From NCBI GenBank assembly GCA_024235595.1, contig JACKMC010000001.1, positions 434,001 to 498,000 on the forward strand: a DNA stretch of 64,000 nt, given 5' to 3'. The stretch comes from Zoogloeaceae bacterium (GTDB lineage: Bacteria > Pseudomonadota > Gammaproteobacteria > Burkholderiales > Rhodocyclaceae). The notes under the pieces were generated by a model that saw only the letters and a program-made list of their open reading frames with translations, made no database searches and was not told the origin of the DNA. Positions 33,914 to 43,974 of this stretch are shown here, piece by piece; within the stretch, counting starts at the first letter, position 1; each line of letters starts with the position of its first letter. A program made the translations under genes and the position numbers.

Positions 33914-34864
33914 ATGAAAGTAGTGAGCAAAATCCTGGTGGGTCTTTGCGCGGTAGCAATGATTCCGCTGGCTGCTGCAGAGCAGAAGTTCGTCAACGTG
34001 CTGACTGGCGGTACCAGTGGTGTTTACTACCCGCTCGGGGTTGCCCTGTCGCAGCAGTTCGGCAAGGTGCTGCCAGACGCCAAGATCAGCGTGCAATCGA
34101 CCAAGGCCAGCGCCGAGAACCTGAACCTGTTGCAGGCCGGGCGCGGCGAGGTCGGATTCGCGCTCGGTGACGTCGTCTCCGATGCCTGGAAGGGCGAGGC
34201 AGAGGCGGGTTTCAACACGCCGCTCAAGAAGCTGCGCGCCTTTGCCGCGATCTACCCCAACTTCATCCAGATCGTCGCCTCGAAGGATTCCGGCATCAAG
34301 ACCCTCGCCGACCTCAAGGGCAAGCGGGTCTCGGTCGGCGCACCCAAGTCCGGCACAGAACTCAATGCGCGCGCGGTCTTCAAGGCGGCGGGCCTGGCCT
34401 ATGCCGATCTCGGCAAGGTTGAATACCTGCCCTTCGGCGAGTCGGTGGAATTGATCAAGAATCGCCAGCTCGACGCAACCCTGCAGTCCGCGGGTCTCGG
34501 CGTGGCTTCGCTGCGCGATCTCGCTTCGGCGCTGGAGATCGTGGTGGTGCCGGTGCCGGCCGAGGTCGTGGCGAAAATCGGCGATGCCGCCTACCAGCCC
34601 GGCGTGATTCCCGCCAACACCTACTCCGGCCAGACCAGCGACACGCCGACGGTGGCGATCCGCAACATCCTGGTGACCCACGAAGGGGTCGATGCCGACG
34701 CCGTGTATCAGATGGTCAAGGCGATGTTCGGCAACATGGACGCGCTTGTCGCCGCGCATGCCGCCGCCAAGGGCATCAAGCTCGAGAGCGCGGCGAGCGG
34801 CCTTCCGCTGCCCTTGCATCCGGGTGCCGAGCGCTTCTACAAGGAAGCCGGCGTACTCAAGTAA
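33914..34864 (+). CDS. TAXI-family TRAP transporter solute-binding protein
   Basis: The 316-residue protein has a short signal peptide (residues 1-22) and the TAXI signature LTGGTSGVYYPLGVALSQQF. Further family features are VQSTKASAENLNLL and LKGKRVSVGAPKSGTE. It captures a substrate, often glutamate or another organic acid, in the periplasm for the fused permease downstream. It has its own sigma54-type promoter. Confidence 0.92.
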   Translation: MKVVSKILVGLCAVAMIPLAAAEQKFVNVLTGGTSGVYYPLGVALSQQFGKVLPDAKISVQSTKASAENLNLLQAGRGEVGFALGDVVSDAWKGEAEAGFNTPLKKLRAFAAIYPNFIQIVASKDSGIKTLADLKGKRVSVGAPKSGTELNARAVFKAAGLAYADLGKVEYLPFGESVELIKNRQLDATLQSAGLGVASLRDLASALEIVVVPVPAEVVAKIGDAAYQPGVIPANTYSGQTSDTPTVAIRNILVTHEGVDADAVYQMVKAMFGNMDALVAAHAAAKGIKLESAASGLPLPLHPGAERFYKEAGVLK

Positions 34865-35031
34865 GGATGGATCGTCGGCCGGCTCGTCGTGGGCCGGCCG
34901 ACCTGGCTTTTCCGTGGCGCGCATGACCGCGTCGCAGTGCCGACAGGGGCGGGCCGGCGATGCGCTGCCCACCCCTTGGAAATCGTAACTACAAGAACGA
35001 ATGCGTCCGGCGCGGGCGTCAGGAGACATGC

Positions 35032-37077
35032 ATGTCCGAGATCAACGAAGGCGCAGTGCGTCAGTATGGTTGGTCCGCCGGAGGCGCGGCCCGCCTGCTG
35101 TTCGTGGTCGGTGTAACGTTTTCGGCGTTCCAGATCGTCACCGCCTCGTTCAGTCCGCTTTCCTCCAGCATCGTGCGCGCGGTGCATGTGGGCTTCTTGC
35201 TGTTCCTGGCCTTCGGGCTCTTCCGCGGTTCCGTCGACCGGCCGCTGAGAAGCGCCTTCTCGTGGCTGCTGGCGGTGACCGGCTTCGTGCTGGCCTTCTA
35301 CCACTGGATCTATGAGGGCGAGCTGATCCAGCGGGCCGGCGACCCCACCACGACCGACCTTTTCGTCGGCGGCATCACGGTGCTGCTGGTCTTCGAGGCG
35401 ACGCGACGCGTGATCGGTTTCGCCCTGCCGCTGATCTGCTCGCTGTTTCTCGCCTATGCGCTGTTCGGCGAATACCTGCCGGGCGATCTCGCTCATCGTG
35501 GCTACGCCCTGTCGCAGGTGATCGACCAGCTCGGCTTCGGTACCGAAGGCATCTACGGCATCCCGATCTATGTGTCGTCGAGCTACATCTTCCTGTTCAT
35601 CCTGTTCGGCACCTTCCTCGAGCAGGCCGGCATGATCCGCCTGTTCACCGACGTCGCGCTCGGTACCGTGGGCCATACCCGCGGCGGGCCGGCCAAGGTG
35701 GCGGTGGTGTCGTCGGGCCTGATGGGTACCATCAGCGGTTCGGGCGTGGCCAACGTGGTCACCACCGGGCAGTTCACGATCCCGCTGATGAAGAAATTCG
35801 GCTACCGCTCGGAGTTTGCGGGCGGGGTCGAGGCCACCAGCTCGATGGGTGGCCAGATCATGCCGCCGGTGATGGGGGCGGTGGCCTTCATCATGGCCGA
35901 GACCATCGGCGTGCCCTATCTGGATATCTGTCTCGCGGCGGCGATTCCCGCAGCGCTGTATTTCTTCACTGCCTTCTGGATGGTGCATCTCGAGGCCGGC
36001 CGTGCGGGCCTGATGGGCATGCCCAAGGCCGAATGCCCCAATGCCTGGGCTGCGGTCAAGCGCGACTGGCATCTGCTGCTGCCGCTGATCGTACTCGTGT
36101 GGTTGCTGTTCTCCGGCTTCACCCCGCTGTTCTCGGGCACCGTCGGCCTGGCGCTGACCGCGATGCTGATCTTCGGCGGCGCGGTCGTGGTGGGGATTCG
36201 CGGCACCGGCCTGCGGGTGGCCTTCTGGGTCGTGCTGGCGCTGGTGTCGAGCGCCTTCATCAAGTACGGCATCGGCATCTTCTACCTTGCGATCACGGTC
36301 CTGGTGATCGCCTGCGCTTTCGTAAGCGGAGGCCGCGCGACGCTGAAGATGGCGCTCGAGGCGCTTGGCGAGGGTGCCAAGCATGCCTTGCCGGTTGGCG
36401 TCGCCTGCGCCCTCGTCGGGGTCATCATCGGCACCCTCACGCTGACCGGCGCAGCCACCACGGTGGCCGGCTCGATCATCAGCCTCGGCAAGGACAGCAT
36501 GTTCCTCTCGCTGGTGCTCACGATGCTGATCTGTCTCACCCTGGGCATGGGCATCCCGACCATTCCCAACTACATCATCACCTCCTCGCTGGCGGCGCCG
36601 GCGCTGCTCGAACTGGGCGTGCCGCTGGTCGTGAGCCACATGTTCGTCTTCTATTTCGGCATCATGGCCGACCTCACCCCGCCGGTAGCGCTGGCCGCCT
36701 TTGCCGCGGCGCCGATCGCCCGCACCAGCGGCCTGAAGATCGGGCTGCAGGCGATGCGCATCGCGATCGCCGGTTTCGTGATTCCCTACATGGCGGTGTA
36801 TGCGCCCGAGCTCATGCTGCAGGGAGACTGGACCGTGGCCTCGGTGGCCTACATCGTCTTCAAGGTGCTGCTGGCGATCGTGCTGTGGGGCGGTGCCTCG
36901 ATCGGCTATCTCGGTGCCCACCTCAACTGGCCGCAACGCATCTTCGCGGGTGTCGCGGCGGCGATGATGGTGGCCGCCAAGCCGCTCACCGACGAGATCG
37001 GCTTCGGCCTTGCGGTGCTGTTCTTCGCCTGGAGCTTCTTCACGATGCGCCGTGCCGGAGGCTCGGCCAGCGCCTGA
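35032..37077 (+). CDS. TRAP transporter fused 4TM/12TM permease
   Basis: The 681-residue protein joins the DctQ-like N-terminal part (four helices in about residues 1-130) with a DctM-like part. The latter shows SSGLMGTISGSGVANVVTTG, EATSSMGGQIMPPVMGAVAF and LGMGIPTIPNYIITSSLAAP. This fusion is typical of TAXI systems. It imports the substrate with a sodium gradient. AGGAGAC lies upstream of the start. Confidence 0.93.
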   Translation: MSEINEGAVRQYGWSAGGAARLLFVVGVTFSAFQIVTASFSPLSSSIVRAVHVGFLLFLAFGLFRGSVDRPLRSAFSWLLAVTGFVLAFYHWIYEGELIQRAGDPTTTDLFVGGITVLLVFEATRRVIGFALPLICSLFLAYALFGEYLPGDLAHRGYALSQVIDQLGFGTEGIYGIPIYVSSSYIFLFILFGTFLEQAGMIRLFTDVALGTVGHTRGGPAKVAVVSSGLMGTISGSGVANVVTTGQFTIPLMKKFGYRSEFAGGVEATSSMGGQIMPPVMGAVAFIMAETIGVPYLDICLAAAIPAALYFFTAFWMVHLEAGRAGLMGMPKAECPNAWAAVKRDWHLLLPLIVLVWLLFSGFTPLFSGTVGLALTAMLIFGGAVVVGIRGTGLRVAFWVVLALVSSAFIKYGIGIFYLAITVLVIACAFVSGGRATLKMALEALGEGAKHALPVGVACALVGVIIGTLTLTGAATTVAGSIISLGKDSMFLSLVLTMLICLTLGMGIPTIPNYIITSSLAAPALLELGVPLVVSHMFVFYFGIMADLTPPVALAAFAAAPIARTSGLKIGLQAMRIAIAGFVIPYMAVYAPELMLQGDWTVASVAYIVFKVLLAIVLWGGASIGYLGAHLNWPQRIFAGVAAAMMVAAKPLTDEIGFGLAVLFFAWSFFTMRRAGGSASA

Positions 37078-37203
37078 GCCGCGCCCGGGAGCGGGAGGGG
37101 CATAGTGAACGGCGGCCGTGACAAAGGCGGTATCGCCAGCAGCCCGCCGGCGGCTATCCTTGCGATCCGGCCCGCCGACGGGTCTGCCCCGGATTCGCAA
37201 TCG

Positions 37204-39093
37204 ATGCCATTCTCTTCCACCATGCCGACCTCGCGCTTCATCATGCGCCTGCTGCTCGTGGTGCTGGCGGCGGCGGCGGTCGGCGTGGCGAGCTACCAGC
37301 GGTTTCTCGCGCGCGAGAGTGCGCAACTGGCGGATGCCAGCAGTACCCGCCTGGACTTCTATCGCAGCACCCTGGTGCAGACGCTCGAGGAGTTCCGCCT
37401 GCTGCCCGAGGTGCTCGGGATGGACAGCCGGGTCGGCGAACTGCTCGCGGCGCCGGCGGAGGTCGCGAGCATCGGCGCGGTGAATCGGTATCTCGAGAGC
37501 GTCGCCCACGACCCCGCGATCCACGCGGTATTCCTCATCGACGCCGAGGGGCTCACGCTGGCCTCCAGCAACTGGCGTGACCGGCTGTCCTTCGTCGGCC
37601 ACAACTACGGCTTCCGGCCCTATTTCCAGGCCGCAATGCGGGGGCGACCGGGGCGCTTCTACGGGGTCGGCGTGACCACCCAGGAAGCGGGTTTCTTTCT
37701 TTCCGCGCCGGTGCGGCGGGCCGAGCGGGTGATCGGGGTGATGGTGGTCAAGATCCGCCTCGACGCGCTCGAGGATGCGTGGCGCCGCTCGGGCGACCTG
37801 CTGCTGGTGTCCGACCGACTCGGGGTGGTGTTGCTGTCTTCGTCGCCGAGCTGGAAGTTTCGCAGCCTGCTGCCGATCTCCGAGCCGGCACGCGCGCGGC
37901 TTGCGCACACCCGCCAGTACCTGCACGCCGATCTGAAGCCGCTGCTGGCTGCCGATGGCGCGCCGCTGCTGCAGGCGGACGGCAGCGGCCGCCAGGTGCG
38001 GCTCGAGTCCGAGGCCCAACCTTTCGTCCAGGGGGGCGGGCAGGTGCGCGAATACCTGACCCAGTCGCAGCTCGTGGCACCCTATGAATGGCGGCTGCTG
38101 ATCCTGAGCGATCTTGCCGAAGCCCGCGCGACCGCCATGACGCGCGCCGTGACGGTGACGCTGGCGGTGCTGCTGGTGCTCTCGGCCGCGGTGCTGTGGC
38201 GCATGCGGCGGCGCCGCGTCCAGGAACGCATCGCGGCGCGACAGGCCCTGGAGCGCATCCAGACCGACCTGGAAGCGCGCATCGCCGAGCGCACCGAAGC
38301 GCTGGTGGCGGCCAACCGTTCGCTGGAAGGCAAGGTGCTGGCGCTCAAGGACGCCGAGCAGATCCTCACCCGCACCCGCGACGCCGCGGTGCAGGCGGGC
38401 AAGCTCGCGGTGCTCGGCCAGATGTCCGCCGGAATCACCCACGAAATCAACCAGCCGCTGGCGGCACTGACCACGCTTGCCGACAACGGCGCACGCCTGG
38501 TAGAGCTCGGCCGCGATCAAGAGGCGCGCGAAAACCTGCACATGATTCGCGACCTGGCGCAGCGCATGGGTCGCATCGTGGCACAGCTCAAGACCTTTGC
38601 AAGGCGTGGCGAGGGCGCGCCCGAAGCGGTCGCGGTGGCCGCCTCGATCAGCAATGTCCTGCGCCTGCTGGCGACCCGCGGGCTGCGCCCGGAGATCTCG
38701 GTGCGGGTCGAGCACCGCGTCCCCGGGCTCGCCGCGCGGGCCGATCCGATCCGCTTCGAGCAGGTGCTGCTGAACCTGGTCATGAACGCAGCCGACGCAA
38801 TGGAGGCGCAGAGCTCGGGCGAGCTGTCGATCGTCAGCGAGGCGCGCGACGGTCACGCCGTGGTGACGTTGCGCGACAACGGCCCCGGCATCCCCCGCGG
38901 CGTGCTGCCGCATCTGTTCGAGCCGTTCTTTACCACCAAGCCCGCGGGCAAGGGGCTGGGCCTCGGGCTGGTGATCTCGAAGATGATCATCGAGAGCCTC
39001 GATGGTCGTCTCGAAGCGGGCAACAACGCGCAGTGCGGCGCCTGGTTCCGGGTCTCGCTGCCGCTTGGCGGGGAGCGCAGCGGGGATGGCTGA
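37204..39093 (+). CDS. dctB: DctB-like sensor histidine kinase
   Basis: The 629-residue protein has an N-terminal membrane helix, a double-Cache periplasmic sensor region (about residues 40-280), a second helix (about 300-325) and a coiled linker. The kinase core has LGQMSAGITHEINQPLAAL (histidine), NLVMNAADAME, DNGPGIPRG and GKGLGLGLVISKM. It should sense the TAXI-TRAP substrate and phosphorylate the partner downstream. A GTG at 37105 with GGAGGGG before it could add 33 residues, but that extension looks non-coding. Confidence 0.9.
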   Translation: MPFSSTMPTSRFIMRLLLVVLAAAAVGVASYQRFLARESAQLADASSTRLDFYRSTLVQTLEEFRLLPEVLGMDSRVGELLAAPAEVASIGAVNRYLESVAHDPAIHAVFLIDAEGLTLASSNWRDRLSFVGHNYGFRPYFQAAMRGRPGRFYGVGVTTQEAGFFLSAPVRRAERVIGVMVVKIRLDALEDAWRRSGDLLLVSDRLGVVLLSSSPSWKFRSLLPISEPARARLAHTRQYLHADLKPLLAADGAPLLQADGSGRQVRLESEAQPFVQGGGQVREYLTQSQLVAPYEWRLLILSDLAEARATAMTRAVTVTLAVLLVLSAAVLWRMRRRRVQERIAARQALERIQTDLEARIAERTEALVAANRSLEGKVLALKDAEQILTRTRDAAVQAGKLAVLGQMSAGITHEINQPLAALTTLADNGARLVELGRDQEARENLHMIRDLAQRMGRIVAQLKTFARRGEGAPEAVAVAASISNVLRLLATRGLRPEISVRVEHRVPGLAARADPIRFEQVLLNLVMNAADAMEAQSSGELSIVSEARDGHAVVTLRDNGPGIPRGVLPHLFEPFFTTKPAGKGLGLGLVISKMIIESLDGRLEAGNNAQCGAWFRVSLPLGGERSGDG

Positions 39094-40411
39094 AGCATTG
39101 CAGGCCCTCGTCGTCGAGGACGATCCGGTGGTGTGCCGCGGGGTGCTGCAGGCGCTCGACCTCGCGGGAGTCCGCGCCCGCGGCTTCGATCGCGCGGAGG
39201 CTGCGCTGGCTCAGCTCGACGCCGGTTTCGGTGGGGTGGTGGTGTGCGACGTGCGCCTGCCGGGCATGGACGGCCTGGCCTGCCTGGCCGAGGTGCTCAG
39301 GCGCGACAGCGAGATTCCGGTGATCCTCATGACCGGCCATGGTGGCATCGCGATGGCGGTGCAGGCGATGCGCGAGGGCGCCTACGATTTCATCGAGAAG
39401 CCGTTTACCTCCGACCGCCTCACCGACGTGGTGCGGCGCGGTCTCGGTCTGCGCCGGCTGGTGCTCGAGAACCGGCGCCTCAAGGAGCAGGTGCTGGAGA
39501 AGAAGTCGGTCCTCCTGCTCGGCGACAGCGCGCCGATCCAGCAGATCCGGCGCATGGTCGCGGCAATCGGCCCGACCGAGGCCGATGTGCTGATCTACGG
39601 CGAAACCGGCACCGGCAAGGAGGTCCTGGCCAGGGCACTGCATGCCGCCAGCGGCCGCAACGGGGAGTTCGTGGCAATCAACTGCGCGGCCTTGCCCGAG
39701 AGCGTGTTCGAGAGCGAGATCTTCGGCCATGAGGCGGGCGCCTTTACCGGTGCGAGCAAGCGGCGCATCGGCAAGATCGAGTTCGCGCGTGGCGGCACGC
39801 TGTTTCTCGACGAGATCGAGAACATGTCGCCCCAGCTTCAGGTGAAGCTGCTGCGGGTGTTGCAGGAGCGGGTGGTGGAGCGACTCGGCAGCAACGAGGC
39901 GATCGCGGTGGATTGCCGCATCATCGCCGCCAGCAAGGCCGACCTCAAGGCCTTGTCGGACGCCGGCGATTTTCGCGCCGATCTCTACTACCGTCTCAAC
40001 GTGGTGTGCCTCGAGCTGCCGCCGCTGCGGGCGCGCAAGTCGGACATTCCGGTGCTGGCGGCGCATTTCCTGCTTCAGGCGGCAAGTCGTTACCGTTGCC
40101 CGGCGCCGCCGCTGCGGGCGCGTCAGCTCGACGAGTGGATGGCGGAGGAGTGGCCCGGCAATGTGCGCGAACTGCGCAATGCGGTCGATCGCCTGTGCCT
40201 CGGCGTGGTGGTCGCTGCGCCGATGCACGAGCCCGGCGCCGGGCTGGTGGCGCGGGTCGAGCTCTACGAGCGCCAGCTCATCGAAGCGGCGCTGCGAAGC
40301 TGCGCGGGCAACGTCAGTGCCGCCGCCGAGGCGCTCGAGATTCCCCGCAAGACGCTCTACGACAAGATCATCCGGCACGGCCTGGCGGCGGAGGATTTTC
40401 GTGGCGCCTAG
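39086..40411 (+). CDS. dctD: DctD-like sigma54-dependent response regulator
   Basis: The 441-residue protein has a receiver domain (LVVEDDPVV, phosphorylated aspartate in VVVCDVRLPGMDG), then an AAA+ domain with GETGTGKEVLARAL (Walker A), GAFTGASKR (sigma54 contact) and GTLFLDEIENM (Walker B). A Fis-type helix-turn-helix follows (NVSAAAEALEIPRKTLYDKI). It overlaps dctB by eight bases. Its likely target is the sigma54 promoter at 33831 with the three upstream sites. Confidence 0.93.
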   Translation: MAEALQALVVEDDPVVCRGVLQALDLAGVRARGFDRAEAALAQLDAGFGGVVVCDVRLPGMDGLACLAEVLRRDSEIPVILMTGHGGIAMAVQAMREGAYDFIEKPFTSDRLTDVVRRGLGLRRLVLENRRLKEQVLEKKSVLLLGDSAPIQQIRRMVAAIGPTEADVLIYGETGTGKEVLARALHAASGRNGEFVAINCAALPESVFESEIFGHEAGAFTGASKRRIGKIEFARGGTLFLDEIENMSPQLQVKLLRVLQERVVERLGSNEAIAVDCRIIAASKADLKALSDAGDFRADLYYRLNVVCLELPPLRARKSDIPVLAAHFLLQAASRYRCPAPPLRARQLDEWMAEEWPGNVRELRNAVDRLCLGVVVAAPMHEPGAGLVARVELYERQLIEAALRSCAGNVSAAAEALEIPRKTLYDKIIRHGLAAEDFRGA

Positions 40412-40429
40412 GCTCGAGCCTGCTCGGCC

Positions 40430-40987
40430 TCAGTGGCCCTTCAGCGCATAGATGCCCGGGGCGTTGCGCCAGTAGCCCTTGTAGTCCATGCCGCAGCCGA
40501 AGAGGAAGCGGTCGGCCACCTCGAGGCCGGTAAACTCCGCGCGCATGCCGGGGTAGGCCTTGCGGTCGTGATTCTTGTGCACCAGTACCGCGGAATGGAC
40601 CTCGCGCGCGCCTTCTTCCTCGAGGTACTTGATGATCGCGTGCAGGGTGTGACCTTCGTCGAGAATGTCGTCGAGCACCAGCACCACCCGGTCGCGCAAG
40701 TCCTGGCTCGGCCGAACCCGCCAGTCGAGCATGGTGCCCTGCAGCGCGTGGCCATAGCGGGTGGCGTGCAGGTAGGCGACCTCGAGCGGAAAGTCGAGAC
40801 GTGGCAGCAGCCGGCCGGCGAGGATCAGCCCCCCGTTCATGACCACGTAGATCAGTGGGTTGCTGTCCCTGAGGCGCTCGGTGATGCCTGTCGCAAGCCC
40901 ATCGAGCGCGACCTCGACCTGGTGTGCGTCGCACAGGCAGTCGGCTTCGTCACGGGCTCGGCGGATTTCTTCCAGATTTACGGTCAT
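40430..40987 (-). CDS. hpt: Hypoxanthine-guanine phosphoribosyltransferase
   Basis: The 185-residue protein carries the PRPP-binding motif VVLVLDDILDEGHTL and the pyrophosphate-loop region YVVMNGGLILAGRL. It salvages hypoxanthine and guanine to IMP and GMP. It is convergent with dctD and divergent from upp, another salvage enzyme. Confidence 0.92.
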   Translation of the reverse strand: MTVNLEEIRRARDEADCLCDAHQVEVALDGLATGITERLRDSNPLIYVVMNGGLILAGRLLPRLDFPLEVAYLHATRYGHALQGTMLDWRVRPSQDLRDRVVLVLDDILDEGHTLHAIIKYLEEEGAREVHSAVLVHKNHDRKAYPGMRAEFTGLEVADRFLFGCGMDYKGYWRNAPGIYALKGH

Positions 40988-41252
40988 GGTGGGTTTTCAC
41001 TTCCTGCGGTAAGGCGATGCGCTGGCGTGTGCCGCGCGGTGGCTCCCGAAGCGGCAGCCCGGATGGCCGGATTCTAGCCCGGATCGGCACCCCCGGGGGT
41101 GGGGCGGGGGCGATCGCCGTGTGCCATAGTTGGCTGTTGCAATGCAACAAGGCGATGGTCGCGGGCGCCGACACGGAGTAAACTCCGGCCGTCGTGCCGG
41201 CCTGTCGATTGGCCGCGCCGCGCAGCCCCGATCCCCGTCGCGCGAGGTTCCA

Positions 41253-41885
41253 ATGTCCATTGTCGAGATCAAGCATCCGCTGGTGAAACACAAGATCGGC
41301 CTGCTGCGCGAGGCGGAAATCAGTACCAAGAAATTCCGCGAGCTCACGGCCGAGCTCGCGCGCTTGCTGGCCTATGAGGCCTGCCAGGATTTCCCGCTCG
41401 AGAGCGTCACCATCCAGGGCTGGGACGGGCCGGTCGAGATCCAGCGCATCAAGGGCAAGAAGATCACCGTGGTGCCGATCCTGCGTGCCGGCATCGGCAT
41501 GCTCGACGGGGTGCTGGACATGATCCCCAGCGCCAAGGTGAGTGTGGTCGGCATCGCCCGGGACGAAGAGACCCTCAAGCCGGCGCCCTATTTCGAGAAG
41601 TTCGTCGGCCAGCTTACCGAGCGGGTTGCGCTGATCATCGACCCGATGCTCGCCACCGGCGGCTCGATGGTCGCCACCTGCGAGATGCTCAAGCGCAATG
41701 GCTGCGCCCATATCAAGGCGCTGGTGCTGGTTGCGGCGCCCGAGGGGATCGCGGCGATGCAGGCGGCCCATCCCGATGTGCAGATCTACGCCGCCAGCAT
41801 TGACAGCCACCTCAACGAGGTCGGATACATCATCCCCGGCCTGGGTGATGCGGGCGACAAGATCTTCGGCACCAAGCACGGCTGA
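41253..41885 (+). CDS. upp: Uracil phosphoribosyltransferase
   Basis: The 210-residue protein starts MSIVEIKHPLVKHKIGLLRE and has LIIDPMLATGGSMVA (PRPP site) and the C-terminal GYIIPGLGDAGDKIFGTK, both diagnostic. It converts uracil to UMP. The uracil permease gene follows, so uptake and salvage are linked. Confidence 0.96.
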   Translation: MSIVEIKHPLVKHKIGLLREAEISTKKFRELTAELARLLAYEACQDFPLESVTIQGWDGPVEIQRIKGKKITVVPILRAGIGMLDGVLDMIPSAKVSVVGIARDEETLKPAPYFEKFVGQLTERVALIIDPMLATGGSMVATCEMLKRNGCAHIKALVLVAAPEGIAAMQAAHPDVQIYAASIDSHLNEVGYIIPGLGDAGDKIFGTKHG

Positions 41886-41993
41886 CCGAGGGCGCGTCGG
41901 GGACTGCGACGCGCACCACTGCGATTCACCGAGGCTGCCGGCAGAGCAAGCCCATCAAACTCTCTGAACCGCGTCGCGTGCGGAGGCTGCGCG

Positions 41994-43253
41994 ATGCCTG
42001 GAGAAACGGCAATGCGTGAAGTTCCCATTCAGGGCAGCGAACCGGCCTGGCGGCAGGCCATCGCCGGTGCCCAGATCCTCTTCGTGGCCTTCGGTGCGCT
42101 GGTGCTGGTGCCGCTGCTGACCGGCCTCAACCCCAGCCTGGCGCTGCTCGGTGCCGGTGTCGGCACCCTGCTGTTCCAGACCGTCACCGCTCGCCAGGTA
42201 CCGATCTTCCTCGGTTCAAGCTTTGCCTTCATCGCCCCCATCATCTATTCGGCACAGACCTGGGGCATGCCCGCGACGATGGGCGCACTGGCCTGCGTGA
42301 GCATCGTCTATTTCATCTTCGCGGCGCTGGTGAATCGCCACGGTGCCGAGATCGTGCATCGCTTCATGCCGCCGGTGGTGATCGGGCCGATCATCATGAT
42401 CATCGGCCTGTCACTGGCCGCGGTGGCGGTCAACATGGCAATGGGAAAGACCGGCGACGGCAGCGTCGAACTGGTGCCCTACGGCACCGCGATGCTGGTT
42501 GCGCTGGTGTCGCTGGGGACCACCGTGGTGGCCTCGGTGTTCGCCCGCGGCTTCTTGCGGCTGGTGCCGATCCTGGCCGGGGTGCTGGTGGGCTACATGC
42601 TCGCGGCGGTGCTCGGGCTCGTCGATTTCGGCATGATCGCGGCGGCGCCGTGGTTCGCCGCGCCGCAGTTCGTGGCGCCGGCCTTCGAGTGGGCCGCGAT
42701 TCTCTTCATGCTTCCGGTGGCGCTCGCGCCGGCGATCGAGCACGTAGGCGATGTGGTGGCGATCGGCGGGGTCACCGGCCGGGACTACACCGAGAAACCC
42801 GGCCTGCACCGCACCCTCGCCGGCGACGGCCTGGCGGTGCTTTTTGCCGGCCTGGTCGGCGGACCGCCGGTAACCACCTACTCGGAAGTCACCGGCGCCG
42901 TCACCCTGACCCGCAACTTCAACCCTGCGGTGATGACCTGGGCGGCGGTGCTGGCGGTGGTGATGGCCTTCTTCGGCAAGTTCAATGCGATCCTGCAATC
43001 GATCCCCGTGCCGGTGATGGGCGGCATCATGATGCTGCTGTTCGGCTCGGTGGCGAGTATCGGCCTGAAGACGCTGGTGGCGGCCAGGGTGGATCTGGAG
43101 CAGCCGCGCAACCTGGTGATCGTGTCGACCGTGCTGGTGTTCGGGATCGGCGGTCTTGCGCTCAAGCTCGACAGCTTCGCACTGCAAGGCGTGAGCCTGT
43201 GCGGGGTGGTGGCGATCGTCCTCAACATGGTGTTGCCGAAAGCGCGCGCCTGA
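41994..43253 (+). CDS. uraA: Uracil/xanthine permease family transporter
   Basis: The 419-residue protein is a nucleobase:cation symporter of the NCS2 family with about 14 membrane segments. The conserved substrate-site segments are IFLGSSFAFIAPI, LPVALAPAIEHVGDV and GGPPVTTYSEVTGAVTLTRN. Pairing with upp points to uracil as substrate. A start at 42012 (MREVPIQ) is equally possible, as both ATGs have GGAG upstream. Confidence 0.93.
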   Translation: MPGETAMREVPIQGSEPAWRQAIAGAQILFVAFGALVLVPLLTGLNPSLALLGAGVGTLLFQTVTARQVPIFLGSSFAFIAPIIYSAQTWGMPATMGALACVSIVYFIFAALVNRHGAEIVHRFMPPVVIGPIIMIIGLSLAAVAVNMAMGKTGDGSVELVPYGTAMLVALVSLGTTVVASVFARGFLRLVPILAGVLVGYMLAAVLGLVDFGMIAAAPWFAAPQFVAPAFEWAAILFMLPVALAPAIEHVGDVVAIGGVTGRDYTEKPGLHRTLAGDGLAVLFAGLVGGPPVTTYSEVTGAVTLTRNFNPAVMTWAAVLAVVMAFFGKFNAILQSIPVPVMGGIMMLLFGSVASIGLKTLVAARVDLEQPRNLVIVSTVLVFGIGGLALKLDSFALQGVSLCGVVAIVLNMVLPKARA

Positions 43254-43260
43254 GCGCCGC

Positions 43261-43590
43261 TCAGGAGACTTGCCGGCTGCGCAATGCCCTTGCGCTGCGC
43301 GAGACGCCGGCAAGCATCACGCGGGCCCGCTTGAGGAGCTGCCAGCCGATCACGCCGCGCCGCAGCCAGCGTATCGTGCCGCGCGGCCGCAGCAACAGCA
43401 GGCCCGCGGCGATGCTGCTCACCAGCGGTGCGTTGTCGCGCAGCCAACTGGCGGCATCGCGCAGGCGGTCGACCTTGTCGAGTGCATCACCAATGCCCCC
43501 CAGCCGTGCCGCCATGTCCTGGCGCTGCAGCCGGGCGCGGATCTGCAGGCGCTGCTTGCGCAGCGCAAGGTCGAGCAGCTCGGGGTTCAT
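43261..43590 (-). CDS. YqjK-like protein
   Basis: The 109-residue product is a basic protein starting MNPELLDLALRKQRLQIRAR with a weak hydrophobic stretch (APLVSSIAAGLLLL). It is the third gene of a yqjD-yqjE-yqjK-like cluster and overlaps the preceding gene by four bases. The function is unknown; the cluster is stress-related in enterobacteria. Confidence 0.75.
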   Translation of the reverse strand: MNPELLDLALRKQRLQIRARLQRQDMAARLGGIGDALDKVDRLRDAASWLRDNAPLVSSIAAGLLLLRPRGTIRWLRRGVIGWQLLKRARVMLAGVSRSARALRSRQVS

Positions 43591-43970
43591 TCGTCTCGGC
43601 CCAGCATCTCGCGGTCCTGGGACAGCTCGGAGAGGCTGGCGGAGAACAGCCGCCCGCTGCGCTTGAGCTCGCTCGAGGCACGGCTGGCGCAGAACAGCCC
43701 TGCGGCGATCAGCGCCGCCGTGGCCAGGCCGATCGCCAGCAGGCGGTGCTCGTCCCACCACAGCACGGTCAGGAAGACCGCCAGGAAGACCACGCCGAAG
43801 GCCAGGAACAGTGCGGCGAGCACGGTGTTGAAGAGGAAACTCGCCGCCCGTTGCTTTTCCTCGCGCAGCTCGACCGACAACAGCTCGATGCGTGTCTGGA
43901 GGATTTCCAGCACGCTGTCGAGCAGGCCGCGCAGGCTGGCCGACAGCCGCTTGTGAGGGGTTTCGCTCAT
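43587..43970 (-). CDS. YqjE-like phage-holin-superfamily membrane protein
   Basis: The 127-residue protein has an amphipathic start (LRGLLDSVLEILQTRIELLS) and two adjacent membrane helices (about residues 45-70 and 75-95), typical of YqjE. It lies four bases after the yqjD-like gene. Inner-membrane location is likely. Confidence 0.82.
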   Translation of the reverse strand: MSETPHKRLSASLRGLLDSVLEILQTRIELLSVELREEKQRAASFLFNTVLAALFLAFGVVFLAVFLTVLWWDEHRLLAIGLATAALIAAGLFCASRASSELKRSGRLFSASLSELSQDREMLGRDE

Positions 43971-43974
43971 CGCC

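Noticed and set aside
37105..37203. An upstream GTG start for dctB with a good ribosome binding site
   Set aside because: The 33 extra residues are low in hydrophobics and precede the natural membrane-helix start; kept only as an alternative.
34837..38913. A 1358-residue open frame on the minus strand opposite the TRAP permease and dctB
   Set aside because: It is an antisense shadow of two well-supported plus-strand genes in high-GC DNA, with a low-complexity composition rich in H, R, Q and G and no domain.
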